NCBI GenBank assembly: GCA_031973395.1
Contig: DALYDD010000002.1
Span: 1-64,000, forward strand
Source: DALYDD01 sp031973395
GTDB lineage: Bacteria; Patescibacteriota; Minisyncoccia; Phycocordibacterales; CAIZLB01
DNA: 64,000 bases
Direction of reading: 5' to 3'
Made by a program: the position numbers and the translations under genes. Below the pieces are notes generated by a model. It did no database searches, was not told where the DNA came from, and saw nothing but the letters and a program-made list of their open reading frames with translations. Positions 7,615 to 15,839 of this stretch are shown here, one piece after another; position 1 is the first letter of the stretch; each line of letters starts with the position of its first letter.

Positions 7615-8397
7615 TCAGGGCTTGGCAGTACTAACCGCCACTGAGTCGGCGGTTATGAAGGGTGTACCGCCCGAACCGCCAGCTTGCAGATGAACGCAGC
7701 CGCACGGAATCCTGGCGGGACAACTCGGGCAACCTTGCCCATAGGTGTCCACGACGGCCTGCTGGAGATCAACTCCGAGGAGTGTAGCCACGGCCATGAT
7801 CCATGCGAAGATGTCTGCCAACTCTTCCATGTATCTCGCTATAACTACAGATGAGTGTTGGGTGAAGCATAGAGGGTCTGTGACGATACTCGTCAGTTCA
7901 CTCAACTCACGATCGAGGCGCCGGAAGGTATCGTCGATACCGCGTTCAGCATTAACTCCGCCGTAGCGTGTCCTGAGCATGTCCTGCCAATTACTGAGAT
8001 CCCAATTTGCATGAGAATCTCCGCAACCAGAGGTAGGAGTCACGGGTGGACGATATGTCGCACGACCCTCGCCGCAATCGCACTCGGTTTTTCCACAATC
8101 CAAGCAAAACTTGGCGGGAAATTTGCCACAAAGCGTTTTCACGAAAAGACGATCGTTGCGGAAGAAATCGACGACCGCAGCAAATCGCGAGAACAGCGAC
8201 GCCACTAACTTTGGGAGCGGAGTTCGGACTCGGCCGCGCCCATGCTCGGTAATCATACCGATCGCACCAGCAAAAAAACTGGTTCGACCGAGCAGGCCTT
8301 CGCGCATAAAGATGAGATTTCGCTGACCGTAGATGCGGCGGAAGTGCCTCAGAACTGACAGGAGATCGAATGCTTTCAGATGCAGTGGATTTGCCAT
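7615..8397 (-). CDS. MazG-like nucleotide pyrophosphohydrolase domain protein with cysteine clusters
   Basis: 260 residues. The segment MEELADIFAWIMAVATLLGV (about residues 190-209) with a downstream GCPSCPARIPCGC cluster resembles MazG-type all-alpha NTP pyrophosphohydrolases, whose E-E-x-x-D helix binds magnesium. A second cysteine cluster, FCLDCGKTECDCGEG, lies near residue 100 and may bind zinc. The N-terminal third is basic and helical and is not recognised. The start is supported by a strong Shine-Dalgarno AAGGAGGG placed 8 bases before the ATG, unlike the leaderless genes around it. The gene is GC-rich (37 of 60 bases in 7621-7680), solitary, and ends in its own terminator. Assignment to MazG is moderate; the rest is unknown. 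Confidence 0.65.
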   Translation of the reverse strand: MANPLHLKAFDLLSVLRHFRRIYGQRNLIFMREGLLGRTSFFAGAIGMITEHGRGRVRTPLPKLVASLFSRFAAVVDFFRNDRLFVKTLCGKFPAKFCLDCGKTECDCGEGRATYRPPVTPTSGCGDSHANWDLSNWQDMLRTRYGGVNAERGIDDTFRRLDRELSELTSIVTDPLCFTQHSSVVIARYMEELADIFAWIMAVATLLGVDLQQAVVDTYGQGCPSCPARIPCGCVHLQAGGSGGTPFITADSVAVSTAKP

Positions 8398-8501
8398 GGG
8401 TATTACCCTCCTTTTCTATTGGTTGATGGTTTTTATTGGTTGAAATTCGCTTCGAACTTGAAAAAGTGAAGGAACGAGGTTTGTTTGTTTCGATCCAAAC
8501 C

Positions 8502-8520
8502 ATAGCACATAATGTGCTAT
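8502..8520. promoter_or_regulatory. Perfect inverted repeat, candidate operator
   Basis: ATAGCACAT-A-ATGTGCTAT is a perfect nine-base inverted repeat around one central base. On the minus strand a TACAAT box (complement at 8519-8524) touches its edge, so the repeat would cover the transcription start of the MazG-like gene. It lies in the 253-base divergent region between that gene and the gene at 8651. Confidence 0.6.
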
Positions 8521-8556
8521 TGTACAGGCTTTTAATCGTGAACCATTACAGGGAGA

Positions 8557-8585
8557 TTGACTTTTATCTTATCGAATGATATAGT
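8557..8585 (+). promoter_or_regulatory. Sigma-70 promoter of the 8651 gene
   Basis: TTGACT at 8557-8562, a 17-base spacer, and TATAGT at 8580-8585 with an extended -10 TG. It predicts a leader of about 60 bases before the ATG at 8651. Confidence 0.65.
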
Positions 8586-8650
8586 TTATTTCTCGATTCG
8601 TTCAGAATTCATTGGAATTCTTTTGACACAACCACCAACCACCCGACAAT

Positions 8651-9067
8651 ATGCCACTGAGTACACGCCGCCAAACCCAACAGCCACCACCCATCAACTT
8701 CCGAATCGCGCGCGAGATCGCGCGCAAGCTGCACATCCTCGATATCGAGGTGCGCCCACCCTGCCCGGTCCTTGTGCAAAAAGGCCGACATACAGCATGG
8801 GATTTCCGCATCTCGTTTACCGACAGCGGGAGAAGGCGGACCCTGCTTGATTCCGGTGCCAGGTTTGAAACACACAGCCAAGCTCTCGATGGGCTTCGCT
8901 ATGCACTGATGATCGCCTGGCGACAACGCAGAATCACGCGCCGCTCCCACCTTCTCACCCGGCCGCGCATCAGGAAAATCCTGGAGTGCTTCACAAGTCC
9001 AGGATTTGGTCTCCTCGTCATGGAGAAATATCTGGAAGTACCACACGAGACAATCCCGATCTCGTAA
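8651..9067 (+). CDS. Basic hypothetical protein
   Basis: 138 residues, Arg-rich (NFRIAREIARKLHILDIEV near the start; WRQRRITRRSHLLTRPRIRK near residue 90). It is solitary and GC-rich, with a good promoter and a strong terminator. It is divergent from the MazG-like gene, with a palindromic candidate operator between them. The net positive charge would suit nucleic-acid binding, but no known fold is recognised, so this is only an inference. The reverse-strand frame over the same bases was judged a shadow because the promoter and terminator both fit the plus strand. Confidence 0.6.
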   Translation: MPLSTRRQTQQPPPINFRIAREIARKLHILDIEVRPPCPVLVQKGRHTAWDFRISFTDSGRRRTLLDSGARFETHSQALDGLRYALMIAWRQRRITRRSHLLTRPRIRKILECFTSPGFGLLVMEKYLEVPHETIPIS

Positions 9068-9091
9068 TCCGTCGCCCTCCATGTTCGGATC

Positions 9092-9122
9092 GCCCCGCCT
9101 ACCCAGGCGGGGCTGATTTTTT
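9092..9122 (+). terminator. Intrinsic terminator of the 8651-9067 gene
   Basis: Nine-pair GC stem (9092-9100 with 9105-9113) around an ACCC loop, followed within three bases by a run of six T. Confidence 0.88.
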
Positions 9123-9152
9123 ATTTCCTTTGCCCGCTAGTTGCACTGGGGG

Positions 9153-9226
9153 GTAAAAAATAAAAAAATCGCCGGACTCCTGTCAGGGCCTGGTGATAGT
9201 AATGAGAGGAGTAAAATAACAGGAGT
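9153..9226 (-). terminator. Possible minus-strand terminator with long loop
   Basis: ACTCCTGT (9176-9183) can pair with ACAGGAGT (9219-9226); on the minus strand the stem is followed by CCGGCGA and two T runs (complement at 9153-9168). It would end a transcript covering the frame fragment at 9234-9344. The long loop makes this uncertain. Confidence 0.35.
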
Positions 9227-9233
9227 GGTGAGC

Positions 9234-9344
9234 CTAGGAGCTCGTCGCACTTGCAACAAAGTCACCAAGGATCACACCCTTATCGAGCTTAGCAAGTTTG
9301 GCACGACCAACAACATCTAGATAGGTACACAGCCCTTTTTTCTC
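9234..9344 (-). pseudogene. Possible 3' gene remnant without start codon
   Basis: An open minus-strand frame of 36 codons ends in protein-like residues (GRAKLAKLDKGVILGDFVAS) and a TAG at 9234-9236, but has no ATG, GTG or TTG start before the upstream TGA. It lies between the terminator of the 9417 gene and another terminator-like hairpin. It may be the tail of a decayed gene or chance; the 9123-9346 stretch otherwise shows nothing I can name. Confidence 0.2.
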
Positions 9345-9346
9345 TC

Positions 9347-9383
9347 AAAAAAACAAACCCAGGTACTTGTCCTGGATTTGTTT
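9347..9383 (-). terminator. Intrinsic terminator of the 9417-10592 gene
   Basis: Thirteen-position stem (9351-9363 with 9371-9383, one mismatch) with a seven-base loop; on the minus strand it is followed by a run of T (complement of the A run at 9347-9353). Confidence 0.8.
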
Positions 9384-9416
9384 TGATTATTTGTCGAATA
9401 TAACTGAATAATAATC

Positions 9417-10592
9417 CTATTCTACAACATCGAAACTTGCACTGTAGACAACAGTCCCCTCATCATATATTCCGTGAGTATTTGTTTGAGTTAATTCAAA
9501 CTTGTATTTTCCTACCTTAATATCTGTCGGAATCCTGATTTGGACACTTCGACTTGAAGTTTCAGCCATTTTGCGTCCATGACCATAACCATTACCCTTT
9601 AGATCGCCTCCTACCATATATACATTCATCGAACTTGAGAATGAATCATCAGCTCTATTCCAACTTATTGTATATGTAGTTCCTTTTTTGAGTGTAGTGC
9701 CAGGTAAATTAACGACAATAGGACCAGGATTTGCTGAAATTTCGAACGGTTGACTTACACCTACTGGCTCATTGTTCATTGTGAAGTAGATATAGTAACC
9801 AGTTCCAGCCGGTGCTTGAGTCGCTGAAGGTATTTTGATATCTGTAGCTCCTGTCCAATCTGGTACAGAATTTGTATAACCTCCAGTACTTGAGTTTGTG
9901 CTCTTGAGCTTTATCGGCGCTGACATAGTTCCACCTCCAAGATAAATATCTACAGGAACATTACGAACCTGATTACGCCATGTAATTCTTTGTGATGAAC
10001 CATGTTTCCAAACAACATTTTGAGTTGGTCGGCCTATACCTATTTTTTGATTTACAACCTTTGGAGGAGTATTCGGCGGTGTTGTAGTTGCCGGGGTTGT
10101 GGTGGCAGGTGTGGTAGTTGCTGGACGGATAGGTACATTTGAACCTGTAATTGTTATATCCTTAAGAACATAAGTGGTATTTGCAGCAAAGATAAGTGTC
10201 CCTTCTTTATCGACCATGTGTACTCTATATTTACCATTTGGCATTGTAGGAGGCAGGGTCGCTGTATATTTGATAGTTGCACCTTTTTCTTTTGGATCTT
10301 TTTTAACTAGCGGTACCCTAAAATCAGGTGCCGTAGCCAAATCCCTCATTATGAAGTGAAGGAATAAATCTTGTGTAGTCTCTTTGTCAAAAGTAACTTT
10401 AACTTCGAGAACAGATCCAAGGGCTACTGTTCCAGAAGGCTTAACCTCGATTTTTGTATACGTAATCTTTGTGGCCTGAAGTGCATTGACTGCCTGTGCT
10501 GATAATTGATCTTTTTTATTTGTCGAATAAATCAAACTGATGCCGTATGCACAGAGTGCAACAAGCACCACCGATAAAATTATTTTTTTCAT
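9417..10592 (-). CDS. Secreted Ser/Thr-rich protein with Kre9/KNH-like domains
   Basis: 391 residues from the ATG at 10592 (MKKIILSVVLVALCAYG), which gives a proper signal/anchor sequence; the upstream GTG/ATG alternatives do not. TATAAT (complement at 10603-10608) ends 10 bases before this ATG, with an AAAGGA element between them. Domain order: signal segment 1-22, a beta-rich domain to about 125 (DLFLHFIMRD, NGKYRVHMVDKEG), a Pro/Thr repeat linker (PATTTPATTTPATTTPP), then two copies of a beta-sandwich of the Ser-Thr-rich Kre9/KNH type, recognisable by VVWKHGSSQRITWRN and TTLKKGTTYTISWNR. Such proteins are extracellular and often cell-wall associated. Confidence 0.78.
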   Translation of the reverse strand: MKKIILSVVLVALCAYGISLIYSTNKKDQLSAQAVNALQATKITYTKIEVKPSGTVALGSVLEVKVTFDKETTQDLFLHFIMRDLATAPDFRVPLVKKDPKEKGATIKYTATLPPTMPNGKYRVHMVDKEGTLIFAANTTYVLKDITITGSNVPIRPATTTPATTTPATTTPPNTPPKVVNQKIGIGRPTQNVVWKHGSSQRITWRNQVRNVPVDIYLGGGTMSAPIKLKSTNSSTGGYTNSVPDWTGATDIKIPSATQAPAGTGYYIYFTMNNEPVGVSQPFEISANPGPIVVNLPGTTLKKGTTYTISWNRADDSFSSSMNVYMVGGDLKGNGYGHGRKMAETSSRSVQIRIPTDIKVGKYKFELTQTNTHGIYDEGTVVYSASFDVVE

Positions 10593-10662
10593 ATGTTCCT
10601 TTATTATACAGTGTCCAAATATTGTTTGGTTCAAAAAAAACTAAAACACTGTGCATAACTAG

Positions 10663-10704
10663 GGCAAAGCCACACTTCTTCCAAACAGAACCCTGTACTT
10701 TGCC
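10663..10704 (-). terminator. Possible terminator downstream of the dihydrouridine synthase gene
   Basis: GGCAAAG (10663-10669) can pair with CTTTGCC (10698-10704) around a 28-base loop; T-rich sequence follows only about 25 bases later on the minus strand. Weak candidate in the 124-base gap. Confidence 0.3.
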
Positions 10705-10716
10705 ACCCTTTTATCT

Positions 10717-11805
10717 CTATTGAGTGAAATGTAGTTGTAAAAATCGTTCAATTATCCCCCTCACCTCTTGTGCAGAATTTGCCTGTTCCATTAGTTCAGT
10801 GCGCAACTCCTTTGCGCCATCGAACCCGTTTATATAGGCCTTGAAATGTTTTTTCATTATCGCAAAACTTTTGACATCACCTAGTTTCTTTTCAAAAATT
10901 TCTGAATGCCGTATTGCCATGTGTAATTTTTCTTGAACACTCGGTATGTATTGATCGAGCTTATCATTTTGAAGCGAAGAAAAAAGCCAAGGATTCCCAA
11001 AGATCGCACGTCCGAGCATCGCACCATCCGCCTCAGCGCCCCTTGCTCGCTCCACCCCGTCTACTACCGACTCCGCATCTCCATTTCCAAAAATCAAAGT
11101 TCGCTCAGACTCTGGAATATCTTTTTGCACCTCATTTCGAGTATGGACCGCTTCGCGAACATGTTCCCATCGTGCAGGTACAAGCGACATCTCTTTGCGA
11201 GTTCGTGCATGCACCGTAATAAGTGCAGGCTGTGCCTCAAGCAAAGCAGGGATCCATGTATCTAGTTCATTTTTATTATACCCAATTCGAGTTTTTACAG
11301 ACACAGGAATTGCTTCATCGAGGAGATCGTGATCTCTCCCTTCCGTAATACAACCACCTTCTTCGAATGCACGTAGTGTGCCACGCTTGGCAGCAAGAAT
11401 AATTTCTTGAGCAAGTTTAGGATTTTTGATCATTGCAGAACCTGCACCCTGTTTCTCCACTGACCGATCAGGACATCCCATATTAATGTCTACTCCATCG
11501 TATCCAAGTTTGGCTACCAAATACGCAGCCTCCTCCATATATTCTGGCCGAGAACCGAATAACTGAGCTACAATCGGTCGTTCAAGGGTGTGGTCAAAAA
11601 ACAAATCTCGCAATAATTTCTGCTTTCCCTCTGGAGCTGCTCTCACAAGACCGTCAGCAGATACAAATTCAGTCCACAAAACATCGGGCTTTCCGCATTC
11701 TGATATCACCTGCCTGAATGCCACATCAGTTACATCCGCCATAGGGGCTAGCACAATGAGAGGTCGTCCATTATTTTTGGTTTTGAGTTTTTGCCAAATA
11801 TGCAT
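10717..11805 (-). CDS. dus: tRNA-dihydrouridine synthase
   Basis: 362 residues, full length for the FMN-dependent Dus TIM barrel. Motifs: LAPMADVTDVAFRQ at the N-terminus (flavin loop), DINMGCPDRSVEKQGAGSAM with the catalytic Cys in GCP, VKTRIGY and ITVHARTR for FMN and phosphate binding, then FGNGDAES and the glycine-rich GAMLGRAIFGNPW. The C-terminal helical domain carries the tRNA-binding surface. It reduces specific uridines in tRNA D-loops. It contains a Lys/Glu insertion (TLRAFEEGGCITEGRDHD) between motifs. The extended -10 TGTTAATGT (complement at 11812-11820) ends 6 bases before the ATG. Which subfamily (DusA/B/C) cannot be decided by eye, though it is closest to DusB-like proteins. 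Confidence 0.92.
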   Translation of the reverse strand: MHIWQKLKTKNNGRPLIVLAPMADVTDVAFRQVISECGKPDVLWTEFVSADGLVRAAPEGKQKLLRDLFFDHTLERPIVAQLFGSRPEYMEEAAYLVAKLGYDGVDINMGCPDRSVEKQGAGSAMIKNPKLAQEIILAAKRGTLRAFEEGGCITEGRDHDLLDEAIPVSVKTRIGYNKNELDTWIPALLEAQPALITVHARTRKEMSLVPARWEHVREAVHTRNEVQKDIPESERTLIFGNGDAESVVDGVERARGAEADGAMLGRAIFGNPWLFSSLQNDKLDQYIPSVQEKLHMAIRHSEIFEKKLGDVKSFAIMKKHFKAYINGFDGAKELRTELMEQANSAQEVRGIIERFLQLHFTQ

Positions 11806-11847
11806 ACACGTACATTAACAGAAGCCTTAGAAAGAAACAATTATGAA

Positions 11848-14259
11848 TTATTTGCGAGCCTCGAGAGGACAGCCAAGAATACCATTTGCAGCAAACCTTG
11901 TTGTAATCATGATATTGCCAGTCGGATCAGTTACACCCCACGGTGACAAAACAATAGAAGTAAAAACTTTTTGGAACCTAAACGTTTCGGCCACGGTTGC
12001 ATTGTTATAAATACCATTTATCTCTAGGTGTGTACCAAATAAAGTATTATAGAATCTCTGCCATTTTTTCACTTCCTCAGGATCATTGTCTTTTTTGCCT
12101 GGGAAAATATTTTTTGTAAAAGCTGGACATTCAGAGGAATTTATCTTTTTTAAATTATCTTTGAGAGATTTCTGGAATGGTTCAATTGATTCTATATCAA
12201 GCTCTTTTTTTACCAGTTGTTGAACATCTTGTTTGCCTAGCAAAGCGATAATTTCGAGTGCGCCCTTACCTTCACCAAAGACTGCGTCAATTTTTTGTCT
12301 TATCTCTGATTTAATTGCACCAGCATTATTAATATTATTTTGATTTTGATTATTCGGATTGTTTTGGTTTTTTTGAACATTATTTTCGACACCCATATTT
12401 GGACCACCCCCCATTCCTGTACCGTATGCAGTGACACCTCCAATTGCAGATTGCTGAGCGAAGCCAGAATTTGTTGGTGTATTATTTTGCCCACCATTTC
12501 CACCAACTGCCGCAGCAACAACCAACACTGTTCTTGTTGTTGAAGTTGAATGCGGATTAATTGTATACTCCGGTATTGTTGAACCATTTACAATAGGAGC
12601 CGAACCAAGGTCTGTAACAGTGTATGTGAGTATATATGTTCCAACAGTATTTATGTCTACTGAACCGCTCACCGTGGCAGTAATACGACCATCTTTGAGA
12701 TCTAATCCATATGCACCAGGATCTGAGAATGTTGTACCTTGAGTAATAGTAGTCGTGCCGGCTCCATTAAGCACAATAGAATATGGAGAATTATCTTCAA
12801 GTGACAATGTTCCATCACCTCCGATAGTTCCGCTCGTACCAACTTCACTACCAGCGACACCTGCCACCCCTTCATTTCCGGGTGTTGGACCCACCCCTCC
12901 TTGACCACCAGCACCGCCGGTACCCGCTGTACCCGCAGATGGTGGTTGTCCACCGAAATGAGAAACATTATCGACTTTTGCATCACGCAAATTCACAACC
13001 CCGCCATGTTCGGTTGGATTACCAAACGAATCTCCGGTATTGCCCCCTGTACCACCAGTACCACCATTACCACCTTGACCATTAGTCAAGAATTGATTAC
13101 CTCCATTGCCACCCACACCACCGGCACCACCACTTCCATAAGGTCCAGGTGCGCCGCCATAGGCACCAATCGACGATACTGTCGACTCATATACATTGAT
13201 TGTACCTCCTTCAGAACCATATGCACCATCACCTCCTTTGCCACCTTGTCCACCCTGACCGCCATCTCCTCCAGCAGAATAATCCAAATCAGCATTTCCA
13301 CCAGCACCACCTGGACCACCAGCACCACCCTGACCACCTCGTCCTCCATCACCACCATACACATAAGCACCAGATGCTATATACGAACGATTGCTAATTG
13401 TAATTAATCCACCCATACCACTCACAGCACCAGAACCACCAACACCTCCTTGACCACCAAATGTTCCTGGCGATCCGCCAGAAAGATTACCGTTCGCGCC
13501 ATCCAATCCAGTATATCCAACACCTCCGTCACCACCTCTACCACCATTTCCACCCACTGCATACAGAGATTCAGTTGAAGTAGATTGTGTGAATTGTATT
13601 GTGCCTCCAGTACCACCATTACCACCCGGACCACCCGTTCCACCGAACGCAGCACTCATCTGGATACCACTACCTCCCTGACCACCCACACCTCCATCAC
13701 CTCCACTTGCATTTACTGTAGCTACATTAGAAGTTGTAATATCAATAGTGCCACCATTACCACCTGCGGTTGCATTTTCACCCAGTGACGCTTCTGCACC
13801 CTGTTGTCCGGTATAGCCCGCACCACCTTTGGCCTCAACTGCATTTGCTGTAACATTGATGAGAGTAATACTTCCTCCAGTTCCACCAGGATGACTTGCA
13901 TCACCCGGCGCACCATTAGCATAAATACTGCCATTGATATTGATATTTGTAACACTAAATGTATAAGCAGCAACAGTTGGATCGTTAGAGCTACCATCAA
14001 TATTTCCAGTTATACCGAATCCGTTTCCGTCTATCACAACATTATTACCCGCAATTGTGAGACATGTGCCGCCAGCAGAAATATTATCCACCAATCTATA
14101 ATTACCGCTGGTGTTAATTGTTCCGCAGGCGAATATGTCGGTGACGGCATTCGCTCGCCTGGGATCTTTGACTATCATAAAAAACCCCAGCGCAATGACG
14201 CAAATCGCGATAAAAAAATGTTCAATGCGTATTTTGCTAACCTGTCTAAGAATCACCAT
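11848..14259 (-). CDS. Glycine-rich repetitive surface protein with C-terminal peptidoglycan-binding-like domain
   Basis: About 803 residues. The start at 14259 (MVILRQVSKIRIEHFFIAIC) is preferred over the upstream GTG at 14313 because TGGTAAAAT lies 13 bases before it. Order: hydrophobic signal segment, a right-handed-helix-like beginning (NVVIDGNGFGITGNI), then about 350 residues of Gly-rich repeats such as GGTGGPGGNGGTGG broken by short beta units, resembling PE-PGRS or adhesin passenger repeats. Next is a DUF5011/Ig-like domain (TTFSDPGAYGLDLKDGRITA), an Asn/Gln-rich linker, and a C-terminal PG_binding_1-like domain (EEVKKWQRFYNTLFG, then ATVAETFRFQKVFT). It is probably exported and held in the envelope. 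Confidence 0.78.
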   Translation of the reverse strand: MVILRQVSKIRIEHFFIAICVIALGFFMIVKDPRRANAVTDIFACGTINTSGNYRLVDNISAGGTCLTIAGNNVVIDGNGFGITGNIDGSSNDPTVAAYTFSVTNININGSIYANGAPGDASHPGGTGGSITLINVTANAVEAKGGAGYTGQQGAEASLGENATAGGNGGTIDITTSNVATVNASGGDGGVGGQGGSGIQMSAAFGGTGGPGGNGGTGGTIQFTQSTSTESLYAVGGNGGRGGDGGVGYTGLDGANGNLSGGSPGTFGGQGGVGGSGAVSGMGGLITISNRSYIASGAYVYGGDGGRGGQGGAGGPGGAGGNADLDYSAGGDGGQGGQGGKGGDGAYGSEGGTINVYESTVSSIGAYGGAPGPYGSGGAGGVGGNGGNQFLTNGQGGNGGTGGTGGNTGDSFGNPTEHGGVVNLRDAKVDNVSHFGGQPPSAGTAGTGGAGGQGGVGPTPGNEGVAGVAGSEVGTSGTIGGDGTLSLEDNSPYSIVLNGAGTTTITQGTTFSDPGAYGLDLKDGRITATVSGSVDINTVGTYILTYTVTDLGSAPIVNGSTIPEYTINPHSTSTTRTVLVVAAAVGGNGGQNNTPTNSGFAQQSAIGGVTAYGTGMGGGPNMGVENNVQKNQNNPNNQNQNNINNAGAIKSEIRQKIDAVFGEGKGALEIIALLGKQDVQQLVKKELDIESIEPFQKSLKDNLKKINSSECPAFTKNIFPGKKDNDPEEVKKWQRFYNTLFGTHLEINGIYNNATVAETFRFQKVFTSIVLSPWGVTDPTGNIMITTRFAANGILGCPLEARK

Positions 14260-14346
14260 GATGTACCAGTTGATTTTACCATAAAACAACATATGCATGA
14301 CTAAACTATGCACAAACCATTACACGCTGGAACGCTTTTATTTTTA

Positions 14347-14355
14347 TGCTAAAAT
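14347..14355 (+). promoter_or_regulatory. Extended -10 promoter of eno
   Basis: TGCTAAAAT with hexamer TAAAAT at 14350-14355; predicts a leader of about 33 bases before the GTG start of eno. The same nine bases recur before the genes at 26736, 50411, 54618 and 54847. Confidence 0.55.
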
Positions 14356-14394
14356 AACGGCCATTAATCAAATTAAGTTATACATTACAAAACC

Positions 14395-15750
14395 GTGCCA
14401 GCAACAAAACCTGCAACTCCAAAAAATGGATTGTCCCCTATCAAATCAATAGTTGGTCGAGAAATATTAGACTCTCGCGGTAATCCAACCGTAGAAGTAG
14501 ATGTCACATTAAGAGACGGCTCATTCGGTCGAGCCGCTGTTCCATCTGGAGCATCAACTGGATCATATGAAGCAATCGAACTTCGGGACGGCGACAAAAA
14601 ACGCTACCTCGGAAAAGGTGTCTTAAAAGCCGTAGCCAATGTAAATGGTCCCCTTCGCAAAGCCTTGGTTGGAAAAAGTTTTAATCAAGAAACACTTGAT
14701 GCTGCAATGATTGCACTCGATGGTACTCATAATAAAGCAAACCTTGGTGCCAATGCGATTCTTGGCATCTCTATGGCTTTTGCTCATGCGGGAGCAAAGT
14801 CAAAAAAGAAACCTTTGTATAAATATTTTGCTGAAATTGCAAAGACAGGAAAGCCAATGTCACTTCCCCTTCCAATGATGAATATTTTGAACGGAGGAAA
14901 GCATGCTGAAAAATCTACCGACCTTCAGGAATTTATGGTCATGCCTGTGGGCGCAAAAAGCTGGAAGCAGGCTTTGCAGATGGGTGCAGAAGTTTTTCAT
15001 TCATTGAAAAAGATTCTCCACGATCGAGGTCTTTCTACAACAACTGGAGACGAAGGTGGATATGCACCTTCGCTTGGAAATAACGAGTCGGCTCTCAAGG
15101 TAATTTTGGAAGCCATTGAAAAGGCTGGATATAAAGCTGGAAAAGATATTGCAATTGCAATCGACGCCGCTTCTACAGAATTGTATAAAGCGGGCGCAGA
15201 TTCTGTAGCTGGTGAAAGCAAGAATGGTAAATATGAGTTAGCGAGCGAAAAGCGAAATCTGAGCACACCTGAGATGGTTGCATTCTATGCTGAATGGCTT
15301 ACAAAATATCCAATCGTTTCTATTGAAGATGGTTTCTCTGAAGACGATTGGCTCGGCTATCAACTATTCACAAAACAATGTGGAAAGAAAGTGCAGATCG
15401 TTGGCGATGATCTCTTTGTAACCAATATCGAAAGACTGCAAAAAGGCATTGATACAAAAGCCGGAAACTCTATCTTGATTAAATTGAATCAGATTGGTTC
15501 AGTAACTGAAACAATTGCCGCAATCAAAATGGCCCACAAAGCTGGTATGACTGCAATCGTTTCTCATCGATCAGGTGAAACCGAAGACACAACTATTTCT
15601 CATTTCGTAGTCGGTCTTGGCTGCGGACAAATCAAAACCGGATCACTCTGCCGAACCGATCGCGTTGCAAAATACAATGAACTTTTGCGCATCGAAGAAG
15701 AGTTGGGTTCGAAGGCAGTGTTCGCTGGGAAAGGTGCGTTTAAAGGTTAG
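14395..15750 (+). CDS. eno: Enolase (phosphopyruvate hydratase)
   Basis: 451 residues starting at GTG 14395. Converts 2-phosphoglycerate to phosphoenolpyruvate in lower glycolysis. Family hallmarks in order: REILDSRGNPTVEVDV, VPSGASTGSYEAIELRDGD (mobile loop), GANAILGISMA, MNILNGGKHA, the metal ligand region TTGDEGGYAPSL, SIEDGFSEDDW, VGDDLFVTN, LIKLNQIGSVTET, and the enolase signature SHRSGETEDTTISH followed by GQIKTGSLCRTDRVAKYN. All catalytic residues I can check are present. The next plus-strand gene is phosphoglycerate mutase, which supplies the substrate, although a solitary minus-strand gene sits between them. Confidence 0.98.
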   Translation: MPATKPATPKNGLSPIKSIVGREILDSRGNPTVEVDVTLRDGSFGRAAVPSGASTGSYEAIELRDGDKKRYLGKGVLKAVANVNGPLRKALVGKSFNQETLDAAMIALDGTHNKANLGANAILGISMAFAHAGAKSKKKPLYKYFAEIAKTGKPMSLPLPMMNILNGGKHAEKSTDLQEFMVMPVGAKSWKQALQMGAEVFHSLKKILHDRGLSTTTGDEGGYAPSLGNNESALKVILEAIEKAGYKAGKDIAIAIDAASTELYKAGADSVAGESKNGKYELASEKRNLSTPEMVAFYAEWLTKYPIVSIEDGFSEDDWLGYQLFTKQCGKKVQIVGDDLFVTNIERLQKGIDTKAGNSILIKLNQIGSVTETIAAIKMAHKAGMTAIVSHRSGETEDTTISHFVVGLGCGQIKTGSLCRTDRVAKYNELLRIEEELGSKAVFAGKGAFKG

Positions 15751-15781
15751 AGAGTAAGGGTGATATAAATTATAAAATTCT

Positions 15782-15813
15782 AATCGGCGCGTCCATCGAG
15801 GGACGCGCCGATT
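15782..15813. terminator. Bidirectional terminator between eno and the 15840 gene
   Basis: Thirteen-pair stem (15782-15794 with 15801-15813) with a perfect GC-rich core CGGCGCGTCC and six-base loop. T-containing sequence follows on both strands, so it can serve both converging genes. Confidence 0.75.
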
Positions 15814-15839
15814 TGGATTTGATCAAGATGGATAGCGGA

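Noticed and set aside
9123..9346. tmRNA, RNase P RNA or SRP RNA in this and the 42700-43142 region
   Set aside because: None of the conserved core sequences or end structures that I could look for is present.
12300..13800. Many His-, Thr- or Ile-rich frames on both strands of the glycine-repeat gene
   Set aside because: They are frame shadows of the repetitive DNA in the 11848-14259 gene.
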